Below are positions 36,970 to 48,640 of a DNA stretch of 64,000 nucleotides, piece by piece. Within the stretch, counting starts at the first letter, position 1. Each line of letters begins with the position of its first letter. This DNA comes from Tragulus kanchil. Its lineage: Eukaryota > Chordata > Mammalia > Artiodactyla > Tragulidae. The translations under genes were made by a program, and so were the position numbers. The stretch covers positions 139,952,854-140,016,853 of the forward strand of contig JAIOJX010000031.1 of assembly GCA_022376925.1 (NCBI GenBank), given 5' to 3'. The notes under the pieces are model-generated. The model had not been told where the DNA came from, did no database searches, and saw nothing but the letters and a program-made list of their open reading frames with translations.

Positions 36970-37298
36970 GGCTTCCCTGGTAGCTCAGTGGTAAAGAGCT
37001 TGCCTGCCAATGCAGGAGACACAGGTTCGATCCCCGATTCAGGAAGATCTCACATTCTGAGGAGCAACTAAGCCTGTGAGCCACAACTATGGAGCCTGTG
37101 CTCTAGAGTCTCGGAGCCGCAACTATAGAGCCCATGTGCCGCAACTACTGAAGCCCGTGTACCTTAGAGTCTGAGTTCTACAACAAGAGAAGTCACTACA
37201 ACCAGAAGCCTGCTCACCTCAGCTAGAGAGTAGCCCCCACTCCCTGCAACTAGAGAAGAGCCAAAAATAAATGAATAAATAAAATGCATTAAAATTAA
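36970..37298 (+). mobile_element. CHR-1-type SINE with target-site duplication
   Basis: Perfect 16-bp direct repeats 'aaaagcagtgatccag' flank it at 36954-36969 and 37299-37314. Head 'ggcttccctggtagctcagt', full CHR-1 body, (AAAT)-rich tail. Confidence 0.96.
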
Positions 37299-37350
37299 AA
37301 AAGCAGTGATCCAGATAACCCAGTATAAGCTTACGTTAAAAATGTTTTGA

Positions 37351-37689
37351 GGGCTTCCCTGGTGGTCCAGTGGGTAAGGACACCGCCTTGCAGGGCAAGG
37401 GCCGCCAGTTCGATCCCTGCCCTGGGAAGATCCCACGTGCCACGGAGCAGCTGGACCAATGTGTCCAATTACCAAGCCGGAGCTCTGGAGCACATGCGCC
37501 CAGAGCCCGTGCTCTGCAACAACAGAGGCCACCGCGATGGGAGGCCCACAGGAGTCAAAGAACAAAGATGGATGAAAATAGATAAATGAAAGACCAATAG
37601 AAGAGGCCCACCCGCGCCCCTCCCTCCCTAACCTGCCCCCCCACAAAAGATCCCATATACCTCAAAACACTACCAAAATTAAAAAAAAA
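37351..37689 (+). mobile_element. CHR-like tRNA SINE, 'ccaatagaagtggcc' group (copy S3)
   Basis: 'ggcttccctggtggtccagt', 'gtaaggacaccgccttgcag' and 'gatggatgaaaatagataaa' are present. The flanks carry imperfect repeats 'aaaaatgttttga' and 'aaaaagttttga'. An extra 'cccacccgcgcccctccc' stretch precedes the A-tail. Confidence 0.9.
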
Positions 37690-38189
37690 AAAAAGTTTTG
37701 AAAGGTATCACTTAAACTGAAATACAAGATCGAAATATCCTTGTCAAACTCACCGTCACCTTGATACAATTTTGAAGACTTCCAGGGGTCTGTGTCCCTA
37801 ATTTGAAAACACTGCTGTAGGCAAAGAAAGGTTTTAAGTATTTTAGCGGGAGGCAGGGGTGGCACACAAGGGCAACTGAGTGAGACTTCCACTATCTTCA
37901 GAACACGGAATCAGTGCCACAGAGAAATGATGCTGGCATGAGGAGGGCCTGGCCTGAGGGCACCAGGGAAGTGACAGGAGCAGGACTCAGGCAAACAGCG
38001 GTGCATCCTCATCAGCAAGGATGCGGAGGAGAAGCTGCCCTTTCTGGGCATCCTCTACATTCAAGGTCAGCAGCTCCATGCTTTGGAGACTCTCAGGAGA
38101 GTGGGTCCCTATCTCCTAGAACTGTGAGCCTAATTAGAGACCCAAGACATGAGTCTTACTATAGAACACATTTAATATTAATAAATCAT

Positions 38190-38930
38190 TCAGAAAACCA
38201 ATTTAAATGTCTATCAGTGAGCAAATGGATAAACAAAGTATGGAAGATACACACACAGGGCTTCCCTGGTGGCTCAGATGGTAAAGAATCTGCCTGCAAG
38301 GCGGGGGACCCAGGTTCAATTCCTGGGTAGGTACCATCCCCTGGAGAGGGGAATGGCTACCCACTTCAGTATTCCTGCCTGGAGAACCCGATGGACAGAG
38401 GAGCCTGGTGAGCTACAGTCTACACACACATTTTTTCCTTTAGAAAAGCAGGAATCTTGCCATTTGCTACCACATGCATAACTTGCTAAGTAAAATAAGT
38501 CATACACATAAGAATATACTTATATGGGAAATCTAAAACAGTCATACTCATGGAAGCAGAAAGTAGAACAGTGGTTACAAGGGGCTGTGGGGTGCAGGGC
38601 ATCAGGGAGATGCTGGTCAAAAGGTACGTCATTTCATTTATGCAAGGTGAGTAATTCCTGAAGACCTACTTACAACAGAGTGCCTCTAGCTAACACCGTA
38701 CAGCATACTTAGATTTTTTTTTAAGAAGGTAGGTCTTATGTTTAATGCTCACATCAAAAGGGAAAAAATGAGAGAGGGAGGAAAGTTTCAGAGGTTATAG
38801 GTAAGTTCAGAGCATTATATATGGTGATGATTTCATGGGTGTAGACCTAGCTTCAAACTCATTAAAACACATACATTAATTTACATTAATTATCTTCCTT
38901 TGCATATTTTTTCATCAGAATTTATTCTTA
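38190..38930 (+). mobile_element. L1 LINE 3' end with SINE insertion
   Basis: 'atctatcagtgagcaaatgg'-like ORF2/UTR phrases, 'gaacagtggttacaaggggc' and 'ggtgagtaattcctgaagac' mark an old L1 3' end. A Bov-tA SINE is inserted at 38259-38425. Duplicate at 39366-40107. Confidence 0.75.
38259..38425 (+). mobile_element. Bov-tA-type SINE, 3' shortened
   Basis: Starts 'gggcttccctggtggctcag' and ends at 'ggtgagctacagtc' before the flank 'tacacacaca', which repeats the 5' flank. The terminal 'gagtcggacatgac' segment is missing. Duplicate at 39435-39601. Confidence 0.92.
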
Positions 38931-40388
38931 TAAAATACACACATCTACTAAAGACTACTTTTGCCATCTAGCGGGGCTTTTCCTTATTTTCACAGAAATA
39001 TTTTCACTTTGTCCAACATGCTTTCACTGAATTCCCATAAAAATATGATTTACCTCTACTTAAGAAAAATAAATCAGCAGAGGGCAAGAAGATATTAGGA
39101 GTATACTCCTTATTTGAGGAGGGCCTGGCCTGAGGGCACCAGGGAAGTGACAGGAGCAGGACTCAGGCAAACAGCGGTGCATCCTCATCAGCAAGGATGC
39201 GGAGGAGAAGCTGCCCTTTCTGGGCATCCTCTACATTCAAGGTCAGCAGCTCCATGCTTTGGAGACTCTCAGGAGAGTGGGTCCCTATCTCCTAGAACTG
39301 TGAGCCTAATTAGAGACCCAAGACATGAGTCTTACTATAGAACACATTTAATATTAATAAATCATTCAGAAAACCAATTTAAATGTCTATCAGTGAGCAA
39401 ATGGATAAACAAAGTATGGAAGATACACACACAGGGCTTCCCTGGTGGCTCAGATGGTAAAGAATCTGCCTGCAATGCGGGAGACCCAGGTTCAATTCCT
39501 GGGTAGGGACCATCCCCTGGAGAGGGGAATGGCTACCCACTTCAGTATTCCTGCCTGGAGAACCCGATGGACAGAGGAGCCTGGTGAGCTACAGTCTACA
39601 CACACATTTTTTCCTTTAGAAAAGCAGGAATCTTGCCATTTGCTACCACATGCATAACTTGCTAAGTAAAATAAGTCATACACATAAGAATATACTTATA
39701 TGGGAAATCTAAAACAGTCATACTCATGGAAGCAGAAAGTAGAACAGTGGTTACAAGGGGCTGTGGGGTGCAGGGCATCAGGGAGATGCTGGTCAAAAGG
39801 TACGTCATTTCATTTATGCAAGGTGAGTAATTCCTGAAGACCTACTTACAACAGAGTGCCTCTAGCTAACACCGTACAGCATACTTAGATTTTTTTTTAA
39901 GAAGGTAGGTCTTATGTTTAATGCTCACATCAAAAGGGAAAAAATGAGAGAGGGAGGAAAGTTTCAGAGGTTATAGGTAAGTTCAGAGCATTATATATGG
40001 TGATGATTTCATGGGTGTAGACCTAGCTTCAAACTCATTAAAACACATACATTAATTTACATTAATTATCTTCCTTTGCATATTTTTTCATCAGAATTTA
40101 TTCTTATAAAATACACACATCTACTAAAGACTACTTTTGCCATCTAGCGGGGCTTTTTCCTTATTTTCACAGAAATATTTTCACTTTGTCCAACATGCTT
40201 TCACTGAATTCCCATAAAAATATGATTTACCTCTACTTAAGAAAAATAAATCAGCAGAGGGCAAGAAGATATTAGGAGTATACTCCTTATTTCTCTTTGG
40301 TTTCTTCACACAAAACAGCTTTTTTTATAAGTCAATCATACCTCAATACATATATGCACAAATGAATAAATAAAGAAAAATAAAAACA

Positions 40389-40505
40389 TGGAATTCCCCA
40401 GCAGTCGAGCGGCTGAAACTCCACACTTCCACCTGGGGGCCCAGGTTCGATCCCTGGTCAGGGAACTAAGATCCCACATGCTGCAACCAAATAAATAAAT
40501 AGATA
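40389..40505 (+). mobile_element. CHR-2-type SINE
   Basis: Short form: 'aattccccagcagtcgagcg', B-box 'ggttcgatccctggtcaggg', then 'aactaagatcccacatgctg' and an (AAAT) tail. Confidence 0.9.
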
Positions 40506-40589
40506 CAAATAAAATGTAAAAAGTCTGTCAGAAAAAGTAGGATTCTATTAAGGGTATATATAGTCCAGGTGACTCACCCAGTCCCCATG

Positions 40590-41165
40590 GGACAGGCTTC
40601 AAGGCAAGATGGACCTTAAAGCAAGAGGAGTCAACAGGAAAACACCATCCATGGGATGTGGTGGAAATCAAAGGGATGAGTCCCGCCTGGTGAGGCAAGG
40701 GGCTGCCGTGGTGGGAGCTGAGGCCCCCAGGGCTGGCACAACCGTGGCCAGCTCACAAACCCAGGGGCTGAGCTGCGCTCCCGGCTGCCCTGGTCTTCTG
40801 GATGTCTGGAAGAAAGCAGACACCCACCCAGAAAGAGAGGGAGCTGCAAGTGCACGACAAAGACCTGAGGATGGCCCCTAGGAGCTGAGAGAGTTTGTGT
40901 GAAGATGGGGCCCTCAGTCCCAGAACCACACTGAAATTCACTAAATGAATCAACAACCAGGGTGCTTGGAAAAGGACCCTGAGCCTTAGCTGAGGCCCCA
41001 GCCCCTGGCCACACAATGCTTTTCAGGCTGGTGACACTGAGGACCCAGTTAACCTGCACCCAGACCCCTGCAGCCAAGACGCTGTGAGACATAAATGTGG
41101 GTTGTTTCCAGCTGCTAAGTTTGTGGCCATTGGTTACACACCCACAGGAAACAAGCACACCCATG
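40590..41165 (+). mobile_element. MLT1-like (ERVL-MaLR) LTR relic
   Basis: The 3' third has the order expected of a MaLR LTR: 'gacactgaggacccagttaa', 'agccaagacgctgtgagaca', 'taaatgtgggttgtttccag', 'tgctaagtttgtggccattg'. Only a solo, degraded LTR is visible, with no internal coding region. Confidence 0.6.
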
Positions 41166-41591
41166 TAAGGATGGGCCCTGCACGTGCTGGACAAAGACTC
41201 CAGCCAGGTTCTTGTTTAGGCTCACACAGTAGCTCAGACAGATTTGTTTTGTACCCAAGGAATGTGGAACGAACATCATAGGCAAACCTGGAAAATAAAA
41301 ATACACTTAGCCAACTATAGAAAAAAAGTATTAAAAGGTTCAATCTACCAAACCTCTTCTTTATCTAAAATCCATAATGGTATAAACCTATGCCTACTAT
41401 AATAGGCACCAGACGGCCTACTACAGTGCCAGGACGCATACCTGATTGGACTTTCTATCATGCTAATTGATGACCTAAAGACAAGCATGAGTGTCACAGC
41501 AAAATATGTCCATTCATATCATTTACAACGTAAGTTCTCTTTATATTCCTGTCTAATCGCAAAAGCCCAATTTTGTTACTTTTCATTTTGG

Positions 41592-41725
41592 GGGGGTGGG
41601 AAGAGGTTTGGCTGTGCTACGTAGCACGTGGCATCATGGTTCCCTGTCCGGGGATCAAGCCTGTGTCCCCTGCATTGGGAGCACAAAGTCTTAATCACTG
41701 GATGGCCAAGGAAGTCCCTGTTATT
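41592..41725 (-). mobile_element. CHR-2-type SINE
   Basis: Minus-strand copy: 'tccctgtccggggatcaagc', 'gtgtcccctgcattgggagc', 'gatggccaaggaagtccc'. Confidence 0.88.
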
Positions 41726-41913
41726 TCTTATTGACTAACAATTAGCAATATTTGAAATTAGCTTCTAAAGTAGGTTACTCTATAAATAAAAGCAAACCAC
41801 CTTATATCAAAATAAATTCTATTTTGCTTAAGCAGCAAAGGATTAGACATGACCTAAAATGTCCATCCATAAGACCTAATGAAATAAATTAATATACATT
41901 GATACTCCAGAAT

Positions 41914-42121
41914 GGGCATCCCAGATGACTCAGTGGTAAAGAATCCGCCTGCCGAGAAACGGGTTCAATCCCTGGGTTGGAAAGATGCTCTGGCGAAGGA
42001 AATGGCAGCCCACTCCAGTATTCTTGCCTGGGAAATCCCATGCACAGAGGAGCCTGGTGGGCTGCAGCCCACGGGGTCACAAAAGCGTCGGACATGACTG
42101 AGCAACTAAACAACTACAGCA
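41914..42121 (+). mobile_element. Bov-tA-type SINE with target-site duplication
   Basis: Perfect 12-bp repeats 'atactccagaat' at 41902-41913 and 42122-42133. Complete head and body. Confidence 0.96.
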
Positions 42122-42334
42122 ATACTCCAGAATAATCTGCAGTCATTAAAAAGAAGTGGTAACATACATGATTTTTTTTTAACTTTTATTTTACTTTTAA
42201 CTTTTACAGTTTTGTTGTTTACTGATATGCATGTTCCCAGAACCATACATGATTAATATACAATCATTCCTAAGACAAGTGGAAAAAAGATTTCAAGAGC
42301 TAGGGTAGCATTTACAGTATGCTACCCCTTGTAG

Positions 42335-42455
42335 GTTGGAGAAGGAAACGGCAACCTACTCCAGTATTCTTGCCTGCAAACCCCATGGATGAAGGCTGGC
42401 TATAGTCTATGGGGTCACAAAGAGTTGGACATGACAGAGCAATTAACACACGCCA
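42335..42455 (+). mobile_element. Bov-tA-type SINE fragment
   Basis: Starts at 'ggttggagaaggaaacggca' and ends at 'gagttggacatgacagagca'. Head absent. Confidence 0.9.
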
Positions 42456-42613
42456 CTTGTGCGTAAATTTATATACACTTGCCTATGGATAAAGAAACAA
42501 GAAACTGTTGAGCTAAGAAACAGAAGCAGGAGAACTACTTTTTACCATTTGCTTCTTCTCTTGAATTGTGTACCCTGTGCATCTATCATTTGTTTCAAAA
42601 AAACACTAATTTT

Positions 42614-42950
42614 GGGCTTCCCCTGGTGGTCCAGTGGGTAAGGACACCGCCTTGCAGTGCAAGGGGCGCCGGTTCGAGCCCTGGCCTGGGAAGATCCCAC
42701 GTGCCGCGGAGCGGCTGGACTGATGTGTCCAATTACCAAACCAGAGCTCTGGAGTGCATGCGCCCAGAGCCGGTGCTCTGCAACGACAGACGCCACCGCG
42801 ATGGGAGGCCCACAGGAGCCAAAGGACAAAGACGGATGAAAATAGAGAAACGAAAGACCAATAGAAGTGGCCTGCCTGCTCCCCTCCCTCCCCAACCCAA
42901 CCCCCGCCCAAAATAAATAAATAAATAAATAAATAAATCTTTAAAAAAAA
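42614..42950 (+). mobile_element. CHR-like tRNA SINE, 'ccaatagaagtggcc' group (copy S4)
   Basis: Perfect 15-bp flanking repeats 'aaaaacactaatttt' at 42599-42613 and 42951-42965. 'gtaaggacaccgccttgcag', B-box 'ggttcgagccctgg', 'gacggatgaaaatagagaaa', and an uninterrupted (AAAT)n tail. One of the freshest insertions in the window. Confidence 0.95.
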
Positions 42951-43317
42951 AAAAACACTAATTTTTAAAAAGAGGAAATAAGCCAACCTCAGAAAAATTT
43001 GTGCTTTTAAAAAATACACAAACTGTCTTCAAAACCTGAACACAAGTTACTGTTCTAATCTTCTTCTACTGAATTATTTAGATAACTATAAGAAAATAAA
43101 AAGTCTTTCCCCTGTAGATGCTAGATGATTCATCCAACAGCCCTGAGGATCTCTAGAAAGTTTATGCATATCTATGTGCAGGGGAGGCTCCAGCGCCCTC
43201 GGCGAGTCTCTCAAAGGCAGGAGAAGGGCTCCGTGACTAATGTTCAGCCAACACCAGCACCTGAGGCTAGACCCACAGGATGGGTGCAAGGGCTCAACAA
43301 GGATGGGTTTCTTAACC

Positions 43318-43606
43318 TCTTTCTCCAGGGGATCTTCCTGACTCAGGGATTGAACCCACATCTCCTGCATTGGCAGAGGGATTCTTTACCACTGTGGTGA
43401 GCAAGGACTACTCTTCATTGCAGCACATGGGCTTCTCATTCCAGTGGCCTCTCTTGTTGTGGAGCACCAACTCTAGGGCACAAGGTCCCATGGTGCACCA
43501 TCTTGGTTGTTCCAAGGCACGTGGGATCTTCCTAACCCAGGAATTGAACCCATGACTCCTGTATTGGCAGGTGGATTCTTTACCACTGAGCCACCAGGGA
43601 AGCCCC
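43318..43606 (-). mobile_element. Bov-tA fragment abutting a CHR-type SINE
   Basis: 43318-43400 is the reverse complement of a SINE head ('ggggatcttcctgactcagg'). 43401-43606 is a second minus-strand SINE, ending at 'gccaccagggaagcccc', with the CHR-1-like body 'ctcttgttgtggagcaccaa'. Confidence 0.85.
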
Positions 43607-43744
43607 TGTGAATGGTTCTATAAGACTAAGGGGAAGCTGGATAAAGGGAACTCCCTGTACCATTTTTGCAAATTTTCTGTAAATTTAAAATTGTTTCAAA
43701 ATAATTTAAAACAAGGTGGGGGAGGGGGGGAGGTGCGGGATTTG

Positions 43745-44095
43745 GGGCTTCCCAGGCAGTCCGGAGTTAAAATTCCAGGCTTCCACTGCAAGGCACGCAG
43801 GTTTGATCCCTGGTCAGGGAACAAAGATCCCACATGCCTTGCAGTGCAGAAAAAAAAAAAAAGTTACAACAGGGGCAACCAATATAGCTCTGTGATAAAA
43901 GAATCTACCTGCCACTGCAGGGGGCACAGGAGCATGGGTTCAGTCCCTGGGTCAGGAAGATCCTCTGAAGAAGAAAATGGCTACCCACTCTAGTATTCTC
44001 GCCTGGAGAATTCCAGGGAGAGAGGAGCTGGAAGATTACAGTCTACGAGGTTGCAACAAGTTGGCCATGACTGAGCATGCGTGCACTGCACTTAA
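43745..44095 (+). mobile_element. CHR-2-type SINE followed by Bov-tA-type SINE
   Basis: 43745-43862: 'tttgatccctggtcagggaa', 'caaagatcccacatgccttg' and an A-run. 43863-44095: 'ggggcaaccaatatagctct', 'tctacctgccactgcagggg', ending 'ggccatgactgagcatgcgt'. Confidence 0.9.
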
Positions 44096-44481
44096 CCAGG
44101 ACATAAAAGCTAGAAGTTTTCATTATGCTTGAATATGTGCATAACCGAATAACTTTAAGATCCGATGTCTATAACAGTGACCTTCCGAAAGCATCCAGTT
44201 TGGCACAAATAGGTTCCAAACACGAGAAAAGCTTTTATGGGACCACGTACAGGACAGAAGGGACACCACATTTGTAGCCGCTGCCTGGAGAGCAATGTTG
44301 TAGGCCGAATAGCGGCCTGGTCCTTGGAGGGGCATGAGGCTGCTGTCCGGGCGCAGCTACCCTGCTCTGCTGGCTCAGGGGGCATTGTCTTCATTCAGCA
44401 AAGACTCGGGTGGAACCGTTTGTGGAGCATCAACTTCAAAAGAGGAGGAGCCCAGCAGTGTGGGCCCATGTCCCTGCAGGG

Positions 44482-44690
44482 CCTTCCTGGTGGCTCAGCA
44501 GGCAAGAGTCCCCCTTCCAAGGCAAGAGACGTGGGTTCGATCCCTGGGTCAGAAAGATCCCCTGGAGGAGAACATGGAAACCCACGCCAGTGGTCTTGCC
44601 TGGGAAAATCCAACAACAGAAGAGCCTAGCAGGTGACAGTCCACAGGGTCGCTGAGTCAGAAACAACTGAGCATGCGTGCACACTTGCAC
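44482..44690 (+). mobile_element. Bov-tA-type SINE
   Basis: 'ccttcctggtggctcagcag', 'gtgggttcgatccctgggtc', ending 'cagaaacaactgagcatgcg' and a CA-rich tail. Confidence 0.94.
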
Positions 44691-45221
44691 ACACACCCCC
44701 ACCCCCCACACACTGGTATGTAGAGCACTCAGCTGGGCCAGAGAATTCTAGTTGCAACCACCTCACAGGTCAGATTAGGTTGGAGCATCAGCAGAAATCT
44801 GTGTCATTCTTAACAGCCTAAAGGATTTTCACTCATATTAACTCACTGAATCCTGGTGATAGTCATTATTTTACACAAAAGGAACAAGAAACACCTGCCC
44901 CATATCACTGAGTCATAAACACTCTTCACCCAAGGTCCCTTCTCTATCAGGAGATTCCTATCCACCTTGGCCCAGACACCCGGATACTTAATTTCCTCCA
45001 AGGCCAGCTCTTCCATTGGGCTCCTGGGGCTTCACCTGACATCCACATTAACTGCAGTCATTTCTTACCCTCTGAATTTCTACAGGTCTTACACTGAGAC
45101 AAATCAGAACATATAGGGGATGTGAAAACGCTTTCGGCCTTTTGTCAAAGGAGGCTATGAATGGGAAAATGTGGCTGAAATCCATGCAAAAACCTACAAT
45201 ATTTTGGAAAACAACATCCTC
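44691..45221. other. Unique non-coding DNA
   Basis: A short (CA/C) tract at 44685-44712. Nothing else supported. Confidence 0.35.
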
Positions 45222-45450
45222 TTGGGGCTTCCCAAGTGGTGCTAGTGGTAAAGAATCCGCTTTCCAAAGCAGGAGACTTCTAGAAGAGACTCAGGTTCTA
45301 TCCTAAGTCAGGAAGATGCCCTGGAGAAAGACACGGCAATCCACTTCAGTATTCTTGCTGGAGAATTCCAGGAACAGAGGTGCCTGGTGGGCTACAGGTC
45401 CACAGGGTTGCACAGCGTCAGCTACAACTGAAGCGACTTAGCCCGCACAC
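45222..45450 (+). mobile_element. Bov-tA-type SINE
   Basis: Head 'ggggcttcccaagtggtgct', body 'gagaaagacacggcaatcca'. Only the part from 45323 onward is repeated, at 46410-46537. Confidence 0.92.
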
Positions 45451-47503
45451 ACAACATCCACTTGACACAGTTTCTGTGCTGCTGGAATTGTGGTGGTGCG
45501 GAGCATGGAGCCAGGAGCCACGTGGCTGGTGTGGTGTCACAGCTGCACCAGGCACCCCCATGTGACCTGAGGCAGGTTAGGCACCCTCCGAACCCTGGGC
45601 GACGTGTGCGGCAGGTGAAGACAATCACAGAAGATAGTTCGCAAGGTTGCTTGAGGACTATATGAAATTATCGCCTTTGAACTGTGGTGCTGGAGAAGAC
45701 TCTTGAGAGTCCCTTGGACTGCAAAGAGATCAAACCAGCCAATCCTAAAGGAAATCAACCCTGCATATCCACTGAAGGATTGATGGTAAAGCTGTAGCTC
45801 CAACATTTTGGCCACCTCATGCAAAGAGACTCATTGGAAAAGACCTTGATGCTGGGAAAGATCTGAAAAGACCCTGATACCTGGAAGGATTGAGGGCAGG
45901 AGAAGGTGGTGACAGAGGATGAGATGGTTGGATGGCATTACTGACTCAGTGGATGTGAGTTTGAGCGAAATCCAGGAAATAGTGAAGGACAGGGGAGCCT
46001 TGTGTGCTGCAGTCCATGACGTCACAAAGAGTCAGGCATGACTGAGTGAGCGAACAACAACAACAAAAAAAATGCCTGACACATAGCAAGAACTCAACAC
46101 CTGGTAACACGGGTATATGTTGTAGAGGCAGGCTACTTATTTTCTTTTTTTTTTTTTTAAAGAGCTTTCTCCAATTATTACTGCTTGAATCTGGGGCTGA
46201 GAGGGCCCTCAGAAACCATAAAGGGCCATCTTATGGGTCAGGAAAATTCTCCAGATTTCACAAAACCATGATGTGTCAGAGGAGGCGCTCAGGATTAGAT
46301 TATCTGGGTTCTCAAGAAGATGGGAGTCACTGACCTATGCTTGCTCCATGCTTTGCCCCCATTTTGTAAATGTACCTACATCCTTATACCACAACCACAG
46401 TATATCTCAGGAGAAAGACACGGCAATCCACTTCAGTATTCTTGCTGGAGAATTCCAGGAACAGAGGTGCCTGGTGGGCTACAGGTCCACAGGGTTGCAC
46501 AGCGTCAGCTACAACTGAAGCGACTTAGCCCGCACACACAACATCCACTTGACACAGTTTCTGTGCTGCTGGAATTGTGGTGGTGCGGAGCATGGAGCCA
46601 GGAGCCACGTGGCTGGTGTGGTGTCACAGCTGCACCAGGCACCCCCATGTGACCTGAGGCAGGTTAGGCACCCTCCGAACCCTGGGCGACGTGTGCGGCA
46701 GGTGAAGACAATCACAGAAGATAGTTCGCAAGGTTGCTTGAGGACTATATGAAATTATCGCCTTTGAACTGTGGTGCTGGAGAAGACTCTTGAGAGTCCC
46801 TTGGACTGCAAAGAGATCAAACCAGCCAATCCTAAAGGAAATCAACCCTGCATATCCACTGAAGGATTGATGGTAAAGCTGTAGCTCCAACATTTTGGCC
46901 ACCTCATGCAAAGAGACTCATTGGAAAAGACCTTGATGCTGGGAAAGATCTGAAAAGACCCTGATACCTGGAAGGATTGAGGGCAGGAGAAGGTGGTGAC
47001 AGAGGATGAGATGGTTGGATGGCATTACTGACTCAGTGGATGTGAGTTTGAGCGAAATCCAGGAAATAGTGAAGGACAGGGGAGCCTTGTGTGCTGCAGT
47101 CCATGACGTCACAAAGAGTCAGGCATGACTGAGTGAGCGAACAACAACAACAAAAACAATGCCTGACACATAGCAAGAACTCAACACCTGGTAACACGGG
47201 TATATGTTGTAGAGGCAGGCTACTTATTTTCTTTTTTTTTTTTTTAAAGAGCTTTCTCCAATTATTACTGCTTGAATCTGGGGCTGAGAGGGCCCTCAGA
47301 AACCATAAAGGGCCATCTTATGGGTCAGGAAAATTCTCCAGATTTCACAAAACCATGATGTGTCAGAGGAGGCGCTCCAGGATTAGATTATCTGGGTTCT
47401 CAAGAAGATGGGAGTCACTGACCTATGCTTGCTCCATGCTTTGCCCCCATTTTGTAAATGTACCTACATCCTTATACCACAACCACAGTGATATCTATCT
47501 CAC
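45323..47503. repeat. Tandem duplication 8
   Basis: Copy A 45323-46409 and copy B 46410-47503, offset 1087. The end of A is damaged: 'cagtatatctcagg' where B has 'cagtgatatctatctcacag'. A also lacks one C near 46288. The A/C-rich run near 46065 differs slightly. The junction lies inside a SINE copy. Confidence 0.95.
45670..46065 (+). mobile_element. BovB LINE 3' end fragment
   Basis: 'gctggagaagactcttgaga', 'ccttggactgcaaagagatc', 'gaggatgagatggttggatg' and a 3' end 'gtcaggcatgactgagtgag' with a CAA tail. Duplicate at 46757-47152. Confidence 0.94.
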
Positions 47504-47948
47504 AGATTAAAATGTAAAGAAGTGAAATATTAAAACAGCATTAAGTATCATAAAAAATGCACAGAGAACGAAGAGGAACAGAGGCTCACTTTCCTAAAAG
47601 CTGGGGCTTCAGCCCCAAATCTCAAAACAGAACTCGAGTGAACTAGGAGACCAGTGCCTAATATCTCAGCTTCGTCAGCCTAAATGACCAGAAATGAAGT
47701 TAGCAGAATGTCTGTTTGGCCATCTTCTTAGTTCAAGCCAGACTGTGGTCTTAGCTCTTCTCTCTGCCCTGGCAGACCAGCTAAAGAAGATGTGCCATTG
47801 GGAAAAGTAATTTTCTTTCCTGCATTTTAAATATGATTTGATTTTTTTAAATGTATTTATACACAGTAGATGACTAAAGTTCGAAGTACGGAAAAAAAAA
47901 AAAAGGTCTGCCCTTATGCCTTGGTGACCTTGGCCGAGCCTGCAAGCC

Positions 47949-47965
47949 TCCACGCTAGAGGGCAG
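47949..47965 (+). promoter_or_regulatory. CTCF-like motif
   Basis: 'tccacgctagagggcag' keeps the TAGAGGGCAG core often seen in CTCF sites. Duplicated near 49088. Chance match possible. Confidence 0.25.
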
Positions 47966-48059
47966 ACAGCAACAGAGCCAGTGAGAGCTGGCCACGGCTG
48001 CCCTGGGAAGGGGGACAGAGCAAAAGACTGTATTAGTACCTCCAAGAGCCCAGAGCTGT

Positions 48060-48290
48060 GCTGCCCGTGACACAGTAGCCAGCAGCCACATACACTAGTA
48101 TGTAATTGCTATTTACTAGAGTTGTTTAAATTAATTAAAATTAAATAAGATTAAAAATTCAGTGACTCAGTCACATCGTACACATTTCAAGTGCCCCACA
48201 GTCTCATGTGGTGACGGCTACTGTGTTGGACAATGCAGCCATAGGGCATTCCTCCCAGTGCAGAAAGTTGTACTGGTCAGCACAGGCCTA
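48060..48290 (+). mobile_element. Non-autonomous hAT-like DNA transposon
   Basis: 'taaattaattaaaattaaat', 'cacatttcaagtgccccaca', 'ctactgtgttggacaatgca' and 'gcagaaagttgtactgg' follow the order of a common mammalian hAT/Charlie-derived element. Exact family name uncertain. Duplicate at 49200-49430. Confidence 0.65.
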
Positions 48291-48451
48291 GAATGCCACT
48301 CACAGCTCACCTGACTGCTCACCTGGCAGTGGGGCTAAAAGGCAGGGTTTCTCCCCAAGTAATTGTCATTTGGCAGGCCGGGGAAGGGGGCATCCCAAAG
48401 GAGCATGCATCTCAGAGCGGGCTGCCAGAGTCAGGGGAGGGGAAACAGACC

Positions 48452-48640
48452 TCCGTGCTCAGTGGCTCAGTCATGTCTGACCCTTTGTGATCTCATGGAC
48501 GGCAGCACACCAGGCTTCCCTGTCCTTCACCATCTCCCGGAGCTTGCTCAAACTCATGTCCAGTGAGCTGGGGACGTTACCTAACCATCTCATCCTCTGC
48601 TGGCCCCTTCTCCTCCTGCGCTCTGCTTTCTCATGCAGAC
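48452..48640 (-). mobile_element. BovB LINE 3' fragment
   Basis: 'gtgctcagtggctcagtcat', 'cttccctgtccttcaccatc' and 'caaactcatgtccagtgagc' are the reverse complement of the BovB 3' end. Duplicate at 49592-49780. Confidence 0.9.

Larger units (their letters stand above)
37939..40292. repeat. Tandem duplication 7
   Basis: Copy A 37939-39114 and copy B 39115-40292, offset 1176, the longest of the set. Differences: 'aaggcgggggaccc' against 'aatgcgggagaccc' in the embedded SINE, one base in 'gggtaggtacc', and one T in the run 150 bases before the end of A. Confidence 0.95.

Noticed and set aside
40590..41165. Possible gene for a 187-codon minus-strand frame
   Set aside because: The block matches an MLT1-like LTR in the plus orientation; the frame is antisense chance.
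47675..48091. Possible minus-strand exon near 47700-47790
   Set aside because: An acceptor-like 'ttctttag' exists, but the following frame has no convincing donor and odd composition.
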